Source: Thalassorhabdus alkalitolerans (GTDB lineage Bacteria > Bacillota > Bacilli > Bacillales > Marinococcaceae). From it: DNA of 64,000 bases. Below are positions 52,240 through 60,802 of the stretch, in pieces. The first letter of the stretch is position 1. Each line of letters begins with the position of its first letter. The translations under genes and the position numbers were made by a program. The notes below the pieces were generated by a model. It worked only from the letters and a program-made list of their open reading frames with translations. It ran no database searches and was not told the origin of the DNA. Location: assembly GCF_042656585.1 (NCBI RefSeq), contig NZ_JBHSPG010000023.1. One strand, written 5' to 3'.

Positions 52240-53049
52240 ATGAGTAACAAAGAGCAAAAGAAAGTACACCTTCTTTTTAAAAAAGAAGACATTGATGAAA
52301 GAAAGCTGGAAGGAAAAACGGTAGTGGTGTTTGACATCCTGCTTGCCACCTCAACGATAACGTCAGTATTGGAGTGCGGCGCAGCAGAAGTCATTCCTGT
52401 GTTAACGGGAGAGGAAGCCCTTACTCGAAAAAAAGCCTTCGAAGAAAATGCGTGCTCAGTGGCCGGGGAAAATAATGGCATTACAATAGAAGGTTTTCAT
52501 CTGCCGGCCCCTCTTTCTCTTAAAAACAAGGTACGAGGAAAATCGGTTATTCTTTGTACGACCAACGGGACAGTGGCGATCAGGAAGTCAAGTTCAGCCA
52601 GGAGGGTGTTCGCCTCCTCTCTATTAAACAACCAGGCTGTGGCTGATGAGACAGTAAAAGAGATGGGTTCGGGCATCGTTATTATTTGTGCCGGTTCAGC
52701 CGGGGAGTTTTGTATAGAGGATTTCTACGGTGCCGGGCATTACCTGCACTGCCTGTTACAGGCAGATCCTAAGCTGACATTGACAGATGCTGCCCGCTCT
52801 GCTCACCTTTTTTACGAAGGTCACAAGGATGAAGCTCTCCCTATTCTCGGAGGCTCCTCTGTCGGCATCATGCTTGAAAGCTTTGGTCTTCAGGAGGATC
52901 TGGAGTTTATCGCTAACAAAAATACAATGAATATCGTCCCTTGTATGCAGGCAGACGGGTCGATTATTGATGAAGGAGGACAATCACGTGAAGGAAGTGA
53001 GCACACAGACCAAGGGAGGCTCTTACCTCGTCCATCAACAAGGCCATGA
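52240..53049 (+). CDS. ComB-family phosphatase (2-phosphosulfolactate phosphatase-like)
   Basis: 269 residues. KTVVVFDILLATSTITSVL, VAGENNGI, ILCTTNGTVAI and IIICAGSAGEFCIEDFYGAGH match ComB, the Mg-dependent phosphatase of coenzyme M synthesis. No other coenzyme M genes are here. It starts directly at the kinase stop, and its last 62 bases overlap the next dehydrogenase gene, so it belongs to this operon. I infer it removes phosphate from a phospho-hydroxy acid, recycling products of the adjacent kinase. Its C-terminal ~20 residues (from GQSREG) are unlike the family and come from the overlap. Confidence 0.85.
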   Translation: MSNKEQKKVHLLFKKEDIDERKLEGKTVVVFDILLATSTITSVLECGAAEVIPVLTGEEALTRKKAFEENACSVAGENNGITIEGFHLPAPLSLKNKVRGKSVILCTTNGTVAIRKSSSARRVFASSLLNNQAVADETVKEMGSGIVIICAGSAGEFCIEDFYGAGHYLHCLLQADPKLTLTDAARSAHLFYEGHKDEALPILGGSSVGIMLESFGLQEDLEFIANKNTMNIVPCMQADGSIIDEGGQSREGSEHTDQGRLLPRPSTRP

Positions 53050-54736
53050 AGAAATATTTACCCCGGAGGATTTCACCGAAGAACAGAAAATGATTGCGAA
53101 AACTGCCCGGCAGTTTGTTGAAAAAGAAGTGGAGCCTCACAGAGAGGAAATAGAAAATCAAGATTTTGATTTGACCGTCCGCCTATTAAAAGAAGCTGGA
53201 AACCTGGGTTTACTAGCTCACAGTGTCTCAGAATCTTACGGGGGACTGGGGCTTGATAAAATCAGCAAAGCACTGGTTGGAGAGACGATTGGAGGAACAG
53301 GCAGCTACGGGGTTGCTCATTCCAATCATACGTGCATTGCAACGCTTCCCATTACTTACTACGGAACAGCACATCAAAAAGAAAAGTATCTTCCAAAGCT
53401 TGCAAGTGGTGAATATCTCGGAGCTTACTGCTTAACAGAACCCTCTGCCGGCTCGGATGCCATGTCTGGTAAAACAACAGCAGTCCTTAATGACGAGAAA
53501 ACTCATTATTTATTAAACGGAACAAAGATTTATATCACGAATGCGGTTTTTTCCGATACTTTTATTGTTTACGCCAAAATTGATGGTCAGTTTTCTGCCT
53601 TTATTGTAGAGAAAGATTTTCCTGGCTTAAGCCTTGGACCCGAGGAGAAAAAAATGGGAATCAGCGGTTCATCAACGAGGTCAGTAATCATGGAAAATTG
53701 CGAGGTTCCTATGGAAAATCTTCTCGGGGAAACAGGGAAAGGTCATCTCATCGCGTTTAACGTTTTAAACCTAGGACGTTTTAATTTGGGAGCAGCCTGT
53801 ACTGGTGCAGCCAAACAGGCATTTGAGCTTGCATTAACTCATACTGGGGAAAGGAAGCAATTCAGAAGAAAGCTCGCTGATTTTGGAGCGACGAAAGAAA
53901 AAATAGCTTTGATGGCTTCAAGACTATATGCTTCTGAATCTCTTCAATACCGGACAGCTTTTTTACTTGAAGAAGCTTTAGGTGAGCTATATGAAGAAAA
54001 GGACTCATCTGTCGTTACAAAGAAATTAGCTGAATTCTCTCTTGAATGCGCGATCTGTAAAGTATATGGATCTGAAACGCTCGATCAGGTCACGGACGAG
54101 GCTGTGCAGCTTCATGGAGGAGCAGGTTTTATAAAAGAATACAGAATCGAACAAATGTACAGGGATTCGAGAATTAATCGGATCTTTGAAGGAACGAATG
54201 AAATTAATCGTCTGCTTGTATCTGGGCAGTTTATGAAAAAATCGCTAAAAGGGGAACTGCCATTTCAGGCAGCTCACAGTGAAGCCAAAGAAATATTATC
54301 ACAAAAAGGTCAAAGCTGGGAGGATTTTCTCAAGACTGTGAGAGCTTCCTTTCTCATTCTCACTGCCAAGGCTCAGGAGGTATATGGGGAGAAGTTAGAA
54401 GATAAACAAGAGGTCGTGATGAAGCTTTCAGAGATAGCCATTCTTCTATATGCTGCAGAATCAGCTGTCCTTCGTACTAAAAAGGCTGCAGCTGCCAATT
54501 CTGAACAACAAGAAAAGATCAAGCATCTCCTTACAGAAACGATTTTAGAGGACACGGCTTGCTCTATTATTTCCCTTATCCGCCAGCTGGAGCCTTCCTT
54601 GCTGCTGAAAGAAAGCTCAGGGCAGGTAAGAGAAGCCATATACAATCGACTCTTATCCTTTCATTTCCCTGGTAGTTTACAAGGGAAAAGAGAAATCGCT
54701 GATTGGATGTACAGTCAATCTTCTTATTCTGTCTAG
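52988..54736 (+). CDS. Acyl-CoA dehydrogenase, long VLCAD/FadE-type
   Basis: 582 residues, an ACAD core (about 30-410) plus a C-terminal helical extension as in FadE of Bacillus and mitochondrial VLCAD/ACAD9. YCLTEPSAGSDA, GTKIYITNA and the canonical FEGTNEINR with the catalytic Glu. It makes 2-enoyl-CoA from acyl-CoA. GTG 52988 is 8 nt after GGAGG and lies inside comB (62-nt overlap). It is distinct from the ACAD11-like enzyme at 44589, so the cluster has one standard and one special dehydrogenase. Confidence 0.93.
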   Translation: MKEVSTQTKGGSYLVHQQGHEEIFTPEDFTEEQKMIAKTARQFVEKEVEPHREEIENQDFDLTVRLLKEAGNLGLLAHSVSESYGGLGLDKISKALVGETIGGTGSYGVAHSNHTCIATLPITYYGTAHQKEKYLPKLASGEYLGAYCLTEPSAGSDAMSGKTTAVLNDEKTHYLLNGTKIYITNAVFSDTFIVYAKIDGQFSAFIVEKDFPGLSLGPEEKKMGISGSSTRSVIMENCEVPMENLLGETGKGHLIAFNVLNLGRFNLGAACTGAAKQAFELALTHTGERKQFRRKLADFGATKEKIALMASRLYASESLQYRTAFLLEEALGELYEEKDSSVVTKKLAEFSLECAICKVYGSETLDQVTDEAVQLHGGAGFIKEYRIEQMYRDSRINRIFEGTNEINRLLVSGQFMKKSLKGELPFQAAHSEAKEILSQKGQSWEDFLKTVRASFLILTAKAQEVYGEKLEDKQEVVMKLSEIAILLYAAESAVLRTKKAAAANSEQQEKIKHLLTETILEDTACSIISLIRQLEPSLLLKESSGQVREAIYNRLLSFHFPGSLQGKREIADWMYSQSSYSV

Positions 54737-54750
54737 CAGGGAGGAAAGCA

Positions 54751-55524
54751 ATGGGAAAATTTAATGATTATATTGTACTTGTTACCGGAGGAGGAAGCGG
54801 CATTGGAGCTTCCACGGCAAAGAAATTTGCCAGAGAGGGAGGGGAAGTCATCCTCACTGGACGTACGAAAGAAAAGCTGAAGAAGGTACAGAGTGAAATA
54901 CAAGAGGAAGGGGGCAAAGCTGACATCTTTCAAGCAGATGTTACTGTGGAAAGGGATGTGCATGAACTGGCCGGCTTTATTGAAGACAAGTACGTCCATC
55001 TGGATATTCTCATCAATAATGCAGGTGGATCAGGAATGAAGGGCAGCTTATTCTCTCTTTCCCTGGATGAATGGGAAAGTGTCCAGCGTTTAAATCTAAA
55101 CAGTGTCTTTCTTGTCGCTAAAGAAGTGCTCCCTTTATTAAAGAAAGATACTGACAGACCGCCTCACGTAAGACCGTCCATCGTGAATGTATCATCTTTA
55201 TCCGGCCATAAGCCAGGAAATAATATTCCTCACTATAGTGCTGCGAAAGCAGGAGTTCTAAATCTTACAAAAACAATGGCTGGTGAATGTGCTCCTTTTG
55301 GAATCCGGGTTAATTCTGTGTCTCCTGGTTTTATAGATACACCGCTCACAGAAAAAAGTCTGGAAAATGAAAAATTTCAAAAGGCCGTCAGGCGCCACAC
55401 GCTTCTTGAACGAACAGGAAGGGCTGAAGAGATAGCCAATGTGATTGCCTTTGCTGCCTCAGAGGAAGCGTCTTATATGACTGGAAGCGATCTTCTCGCA
55501 GATGGGGGATGGCTGGCAAAATAA
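54751..55524 (+). CDS. Short-chain dehydrogenase/reductase
   Basis: 257-residue SDR. TGGGSGIGAST, INNAGGSG, catalytic YSAAK and NSVSPGFIDTPL. Similar to 3-oxoacyl reductases and 2,4-dienoyl-CoA reductase-like SDRs. ATG 54751 follows GGGAGG; the frame upstream overlaps the preceding dehydrogenase. Confidence 0.9.
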   Translation: MGKFNDYIVLVTGGGSGIGASTAKKFAREGGEVILTGRTKEKLKKVQSEIQEEGGKADIFQADVTVERDVHELAGFIEDKYVHLDILINNAGGSGMKGSLFSLSLDEWESVQRLNLNSVFLVAKEVLPLLKKDTDRPPHVRPSIVNVSSLSGHKPGNNIPHYSAAKAGVLNLTKTMAGECAPFGIRVNSVSPGFIDTPLTEKSLENEKFQKAVRRHTLLERTGRAEEIANVIAFAASEEASYMTGSDLLADGGWLAK

Positions 55525-55598
55525 TAGGCTTTAAAGATCGATCAAGGTGACTTCTTTCTTGCAAACGCAAGACGGGATCTAAAAAAGGAGGAGAAACG

Positions 55599-56375
55599 AT
55601 GAGTAATCACTTATTGGTTGAAGAGAGACAAGGAGTTATGTATGTAACCTTAAACAGGCCTGAACGTCTAAATGCTTTCAGTCCCGATATGATGGAAGGA
55701 TTACTTCAAGCCTTGTCCGAGGCAGAAGAAAAGAGTGAAGTGAAAGCGATTGTCCTTTCCGGTGCCGGTCGTTCCTTTAGTGCCGGAGGAGACGTGAAAA
55801 GCATGGGAGAGGCCACACCGGCAAAGGTGTATAGCCATATTGAACGCTTAAATGAAGTTATTAAAAAAATTAAAAGGGTTGAAAAGCCTATCATTGCTGC
55901 GGTTCACGGTTTTGCCGCCGGAGCGGGCTTCAATTTGGCGTTAGCGTGTGACCTGATCGTGTCATCCAAAGACAGTAAGTTTGCGATGAGTTTTGGACAA
56001 GTGGGATTAATTTCTGATGGAGGCGGCTCATACTTCCTTCCCAAACTAGTGGGAATTCACCGTGCGAAAGAAATTATGTTTAGCGGAGAAGCGATTGAAG
56101 CTGAGAGGGCCTATGAGATAGGCATAGTAAATCAGCTGTTTGATCCTGATGAAATGAAAGAAAAGACAGAGTCCTACGCCGCCCGGATAGCCAGAGGACC
56201 AATAGGAGCTTACGGCATGATGAAAAAGGTAATGGATCATTCATTGAATGCTTCCCTTGAAGAAATACTTCAGGAGGAGCGAATTTCACAAACATTAATG
56301 GTGGCAAGTGAAGATCATAAAGAAGGCGTACAAGCCTTTGTGGAAAAGAGAGCACCATCCTTTTCAGGAAGCTAA
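55599..56375 (+). CDS. Enoyl-CoA hydratase/isomerase family protein
   Basis: 258-residue crotonase. SFSAGGDVKSMGEAT and AAGAGFNLALACDLIV form the CoA site. The position that holds the first catalytic Glu in hydratases reads FGQVGLISDGGGSYFLP, so that Glu is missing; an isomerase or another crotonase reaction (PaaG-like) is more likely than simple hydration. AAAAGGAGGAG precedes the ATG. Confidence 0.88.
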   Translation: MSNHLLVEERQGVMYVTLNRPERLNAFSPDMMEGLLQALSEAEEKSEVKAIVLSGAGRSFSAGGDVKSMGEATPAKVYSHIERLNEVIKKIKRVEKPIIAAVHGFAAGAGFNLALACDLIVSSKDSKFAMSFGQVGLISDGGGSYFLPKLVGIHRAKEIMFSGEAIEAERAYEIGIVNQLFDPDEMKEKTESYAARIARGPIGAYGMMKKVMDHSLNASLEEILQEERISQTLMVASEDHKEGVQAFVEKRAPSFSGS

Positions 56376-56404
56376 AACTATTCGTATACAAGGAGGAAAT
56401 TAGG

Positions 56405-57388
56405 ATGAAAGCAGTACAGTTAGAGAAATTTGGCAGTCCTGACGTACTACGTCTTGTAGATTTAGAAAGACCGAGCCCTAAGGAAAATGAAGTACTCATC
56501 GAAATTAAGGCAATAGGGGTGAATTATGCAGATACGGCAAGAAGAGAAGGACAGTATGTTGTTGACACTCCTCTGCCGTATGTCCCTGGTTCTGAGGTAG
56601 CCGGGATTATTGTTGAAACAGGGACAGGTGTGAAAAGATTTAAAGCTGGAGACAGGGTTGTGACCTTATTGGGGGGCAGACGAGCGACAGGCTATGCGGA
56701 GTACACAGTAGCTGACGAAAGAGCACTTATCCCCCTTCCAGAAAATCTTGATGAACAGACGGCAGCTTCCATCCCACTGCAAGGGTTAAGTGCTTACCAT
56801 GTTTTAAAAACAATGGGAAGAATGGAGAAGGGGGAAACCGTTCTGGTCCATGCGGCTGCCGGGGGAGTTGGAATATTTGCGGTTCAGCTTGCCAGAATTT
56901 TTGGAGCTGGAAAGATTATCGGCACAGCCAGTACGGAAGAAAAGAGACAATTTGCCAAAGAGCTTGGAGCCGATCACACCATAGATTATACAAACGAGCT
57001 ATGGGAAGAAGAGATCATGGAAATAACAAAAGGAAAAGGCGTGGATGTGGCTTTGGAAATGGCTGGCGGAAGAGTCTTTAACCAGACTCTGAATTGTTTA
57101 GCTCCCTTTGGGAGGCTGGTCATTTATGGAGTAGCAAGCGGGGAACAAAGCAGATTTTACCCTTCTTCATTAATGGAAAAAAATCAAAGTGTCATCGGTT
57201 TTTTCCTTCCCCAGATCATGAGTAAGCCTCACTTGCTGGAAAGCAGCTTAAAAGATATCTTTACCTACATTCAAAAAGAAGAGATTAAGCTCAAAATCGG
57301 CGGGGTCTTCCCCCTGGAAGAAGCAGCTGATGTTCACCGAAAGCTTCAAGGAAGAGAAACGTCAGGGAAACTTATTCTTGTCCCATAA
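56405..57388 (+). CDS. NADPH:quinone oxidoreductase-type MDR protein
   Basis: 327-residue zinc-free medium-chain dehydrogenase/reductase. GVNYADTARREGQY, GSEVAGIIVETG, and the NADPH motif HAAAGGVGIFAVQLAR; no zinc Cys ligands. Members reduce quinones or act as enoyl reductases. AAGGAGG precedes the ATG. Here it may reduce an unsaturated intermediate. Confidence 0.92.
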   Translation: MKAVQLEKFGSPDVLRLVDLERPSPKENEVLIEIKAIGVNYADTARREGQYVVDTPLPYVPGSEVAGIIVETGTGVKRFKAGDRVVTLLGGRRATGYAEYTVADERALIPLPENLDEQTAASIPLQGLSAYHVLKTMGRMEKGETVLVHAAAGGVGIFAVQLARIFGAGKIIGTASTEEKRQFAKELGADHTIDYTNELWEEEIMEITKGKGVDVALEMAGGRVFNQTLNCLAPFGRLVIYGVASGEQSRFYPSSLMEKNQSVIGFFLPQIMSKPHLLESSLKDIFTYIQKEEIKLKIGGVFPLEEAADVHRKLQGRETSGKLILVP

Positions 57389-57408
57389 CTAAGCAGCCAC
57401 TTTAATAT

Positions 57409-57432
57409 CAGAATTTTCTGCAAAAAATTCTG
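57409..57432 (+). promoter_or_regulatory. Inverted repeat before livH, CodY-box-like
   Basis: CAGAATTTT-N6-AAAATTCTG, perfect 9-bp arms, ending just before the livH ribosome binding site. Either strand scores 12 of 15 to the CodY box AATTTTCWGAAAATT. Could bind CodY or fold in the RNA. Confidence 0.4.
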
Positions 57433-57446
57433 TAAGGAGGAATACA

Positions 57447-58313
57447 ATGGAATTTCTCTTTCAGCAAGTATTTAACGGTGTTACGATTGGAAGCGTTTAC
57501 AGTCTGGTTGCTTTAGGGTTAACTCTTATATTTGGGATTTTGCATGTTCCTAATTTTGCCCATGGAGCAATGTACATGATTGGAGCTTATCTTACTTTGA
57601 CTGTCATGACAGCAATGGGGGTACATTACTGGCTTGCTGTAGGTATATCAATTTTAATGGTAGCCTTGCTTGCGATAATAACTGAACGTCTGGTGTTCAG
57701 CCGTCTTGATCAAAATAACCCTCTTCCCATGATGATTGCAGCCATTGGTATTCTCTTTTTTCTGGAAGCATTTGCTCACTTGGTCTGGGGAAGTCAGTAC
57801 CAACGCATGGTTACTCCGTATGGAGAATCCATTAATTTCCTTGGGATGACCGTTACTTTGCAGCGATTGATTATCATTGGAGCGGCCTTGTTTTTGATGC
57901 TTATCCTTCATCTTTTTTTAACAAGAACGATGACAGGTTCTTCTATAGTCGCGATGGCTCAAAACAGAGAAGGAGCCTTTCTGGTTGGGATCAATGCAAA
58001 CAAAGTGGCTATGCTGACCTTTGCTATTGCCGGCGGACTGGCTGCTGCTGCTGCTTCACTGGCAGCTCCCATCAACCTGGTATATCCGAGTATGGGAAAT
58101 CTCGTAATAATGAAAGCTTTTGTCATTATCATTCTGGGGGGGATGGGAAGTATACCCGGGGCAATTGTAGGAGGCTATATCCTGGGAATTTCAGAGAGCC
58201 TGGGAGCAACTTATATTTCAGCCGAGTACAGTGATTTAATTGCTTTTGTTCTGCTTGTTCTTATTTTGACCGTTAAACCTACGGGGCTGTTTGTCAGGGG
58301 GGTGCAAGGATGA
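57447..58313 (+). CDS. livH: Branched-chain amino acid-type ABC transporter permease LivH
   Basis: 288 residues, about eight helices. GVTIGSVYSLVALGLTLIFGIL...NFAHGAMYMIGAY is the LivH signature and GGMGSIPGAIVGGYILG the EAA-like loop. Half of the membrane channel of a Liv/HAAT importer. TAAGGAGG precedes the ATG; it overlaps livM by 4 nt. The position inside a catabolic operon suggests the cargo is the acid being degraded rather than leucine. Confidence 0.93.
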   Translation: MEFLFQQVFNGVTIGSVYSLVALGLTLIFGILHVPNFAHGAMYMIGAYLTLTVMTAMGVHYWLAVGISILMVALLAIITERLVFSRLDQNNPLPMMIAAIGILFFLEAFAHLVWGSQYQRMVTPYGESINFLGMTVTLQRLIIIGAALFLMLILHLFLTRTMTGSSIVAMAQNREGAFLVGINANKVAMLTFAIAGGLAAAAASLAAPINLVYPSMGNLVIMKAFVIIILGGMGSIPGAIVGGYILGISESLGATYISAEYSDLIAFVLLVLILTVKPTGLFVRGVQG

Positions 58314-59311
58314 CCTTTTTTAAAAAAAATGGATGGCTCATTACTTTGGCTATCATTGCTTTATTGTTTCCCCTCATCCTGCCGAACCAGTATTTTATCC
58401 AAATTGGTATATTGATAGGGATTTGGTCAATTGCGGTGTACGGTCTTAATTTGATCACCGGCTATATTGGCCAGCTCTCACTGGCCCACGCAGGATTCTT
58501 CGCAATTGGTGCCTACTCGCTGGGCCTGCTTACGTTAAATGCAGGGATTCCTTTTTGGGCAGCTTTTTTTCTATCACTTGCTATAACGGCTGTGTTTGGC
58601 CTTTTGATTGGGCTTGTCGCTTTGCGGACTAAATCCCATTTCTTTGCGATTTACACCATGTCTGTAGGGTTCTTAATTTATCTTGTCATTTATAAATGGG
58701 ATGAATTGACGGGAGGTGTCAGGGGATTGATAGGAATTTCCGCACCCGATGGCATCGGTCCCGTGACGTTTCAGTCAATCACCAGCCAGTATTATTTTGT
58801 GATCTTTTTTCTTCTTGTAACGATTTTTCTTATGAGAAGGATCGTTCATTCACTTCTGGGAAGAACCTTTACCGCTATTCGAAACAGTGAGGACCTTGCA
58901 AAAACAATCGGGATTTCAGTGATGAAAAACAAACTCCTTGCTTTTGTGCTCTCTTCCATATTTGCTGGTCTTGCCGGGATTCTTTACGCCTCGTATATAA
59001 GATTTCTGGGACCTGAAATCGCTTATATTGAAGTTGCGTTTGAAATTTTGTTGTACTTGCTGGTAGGTGGAATCGGGACGTTGGCAGGACCTCTTGTGGG
59101 CACGATTATTGTTGTGACCCTTACCCAGTCCCTTCAATTTTTAGAGGAATATCGCATGCTCATTTTCGGACCTATCGTAGTCCTGTTAATTCTTTTCTAT
59201 CCTCAAGGAATTGTTGGGCAGTATTATATGTGGAAAATGAAAAGGAATTTTAAGAAAAAGCCGTCTATTCATGCAGGGAAAGAGAACAGCGTAAAGGAGG
59301 CCCGGTCCTGA
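58310..59311 (+). CDS. livM: ABC transporter permease LivM
   Basis: 333 residues with about ten helices. GLNLITGYIGQLSLAHAGFFAIGAY and LVGGIGTLAGPLVGT are LivM hallmarks. Overlaps livH by 4 nt and shares one base with livG (TGATG). Confidence 0.93.
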   Translation: MTFFKKNGWLITLAIIALLFPLILPNQYFIQIGILIGIWSIAVYGLNLITGYIGQLSLAHAGFFAIGAYSLGLLTLNAGIPFWAAFFLSLAITAVFGLLIGLVALRTKSHFFAIYTMSVGFLIYLVIYKWDELTGGVRGLIGISAPDGIGPVTFQSITSQYYFVIFFLLVTIFLMRRIVHSLLGRTFTAIRNSEDLAKTIGISVMKNKLLAFVLSSIFAGLAGILYASYIRFLGPEIAYIEVAFEILLYLLVGGIGTLAGPLVGTIIVVTLTQSLQFLEEYRMLIFGPIVVLLILFYPQGIVGQYYMWKMKRNFKKKPSIHAGKENSVKEARS

Positions 59312-60081
59312 TGCTTACGATTAATGGCTTAACAAAATCCTTCGGTGGACTTACGGCAGTAAATGAAGTGGATGCTGTAATTGAAAAAGGGACCATTACA
59401 GCTGTCATCGGACCGAATGGTGCCGGCAAATCCACGTTCTTTCATTTAATAAGCGGTTTTCATCAGCCCACAAAAGGGTCCATTCAATATAACGGCAGTG
59501 ATATTACCAAAACACCGCCACATAAGACAGCTGCCCTGGGAATCAGCCGTACCTTTCAAACAACTCATTTATTTGAGCAGTCCACAGTTATTGATAACGT
59601 GTTAATCGGCCATCGGGTTCGTACGAAAGCAACTATCATTGATGCTATTTTTCGGACGAAACGTGAAAAAAATGAAGAAAAAAAGTGTTATGAAAAAGCG
59701 AGAGAGATGCTCGATTTTGTAGGCTTGTCGCATTTGGAAAATAACCCTGTTCACTCCATTACTCAGGAGGAACAAAAAAGAACTGCGATTGCACTTGCTC
59801 TTGCAACCGACCCTGAGCTGCTCCTTCTGGATGAACCGGCAGCTGGTATTAATCCTGATGAAACAATAGAACTTGCCTCCTTAATCAAAAAAATAGTTAG
59901 AAATGGAGTCACTGTCTGTTTAATTGAGCACAAAATGCCGATGATTATGTCGTTAGCTGACCATATCATCGTCTTAAATCACGGAAGCAAGATAGCAGAA
60001 GGGACACCCGAGGAAATAAAAAATAACCCTGAAGTGATCAAAGCGTATCTTGGAGGTGAGGAAAATGTTGAAACTGGATAA
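59311..60081 (+). CDS. livG: ABC transporter ATP-binding protein LivG
   Basis: 256 residues. Walker A GPNGAGKST, Walker B LLLLDEPAAGINPDE. The signature LSGGQ is replaced by ITQEEQKR, a marked deviation from the usual LSYGQQR of LivG. H-loop IEHKM. Pairs with LivF. Confidence 0.92.
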   Translation: MLTINGLTKSFGGLTAVNEVDAVIEKGTITAVIGPNGAGKSTFFHLISGFHQPTKGSIQYNGSDITKTPPHKTAALGISRTFQTTHLFEQSTVIDNVLIGHRVRTKATIIDAIFRTKREKNEEKKCYEKAREMLDFVGLSHLENNPVHSITQEEQKRTAIALALATDPELLLLDEPAAGINPDETIELASLIKKIVRNGVTVCLIEHKMPMIMSLADHIIVLNHGSKIAEGTPEEIKNNPEVIKAYLGGEENVETG

Positions 60082-60772
60082 TGTCTCTGTTTCCTATGGA
60101 AGTTTTAAAGCGTTGGAAAATGTATCTTTATACGCTGAGCAAGGAGAGTTAGTCGTTCTTCTAGGCTCCAATGGAGCCGGCAAGTCAACTTTATTTAAGG
60201 CAGTCAGCGGTCTGGTCAAGGTTCAGGAAGGCAGCATGGAGGCCGCAGGGACTTCTATCCTTGGGAAACCCCCCAGCTTTATGGTGAAAAAAGGGATTGT
60301 CCAGTGTGCAGAAGGAAGGATGCTCTTTCCTGCCATGACAGTCCTTGAAAATCTGAAAATGGGAAGCTATGTTCACCGGAGAGATAAGAAAGTCCAAGAG
60401 GAACAGCTTCGAAATGTTTATGATTTGTTTCCTATTTTACAAGAAAAAAGGAAGGATCCTGCCGGGTCTTTAAGCGGTGGGCAGCAGCAAATGGTTGCCA
60501 TTGGACGGGCTCTCATGGCAAAGCCCTCTTTGTTACTCCTCGATGAGCCTTCTTTAGGGCTTGCTCCTCTTATTGTTGAGCAGATGTTTGAGACAATAAG
60601 TGAGATTAACAAGACTGGGGTCACTGTGTTGTTAGCTGAGCAAAATGCACATGCTGCATTGAAAATTTCAAACAGAGGTTATGTACTTGAAAACGGCAGT
60701 GTGGTCATGGAGGGCACACAGAAAGAACTGATGAACAATGAAGATATTCGCAAGGCGTACATTGGAGCATAG
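60065..60772 (+). CDS. livF: ABC transporter ATP-binding protein LivF
   Basis: 235 residues. Walker A GSNGAGKST, signature LSGGQQQM, Walker B LLLLDEPSLGLAP, H-loop replaced by AEQNA as usual in LivF. ATG 60065 has GGAGGTGAGG upstream and overlaps the end of livG by 17 nt. Confidence 0.93.
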   Translation: MLKLDNVSVSYGSFKALENVSLYAEQGELVVLLGSNGAGKSTLFKAVSGLVKVQEGSMEAAGTSILGKPPSFMVKKGIVQCAEGRMLFPAMTVLENLKMGSYVHRRDKKVQEEQLRNVYDLFPILQEKRKDPAGSLSGGQQQMVAIGRALMAKPSLLLLDEPSLGLAPLIVEQMFETISEINKTGVTVLLAEQNAHAALKISNRGYVLENGSVVMEGTQKELMNNEDIRKAYIGA

Positions 60773-60802
60773 CTTTCTTTATTTATAAAAAGGGGGATAA
60801 CT

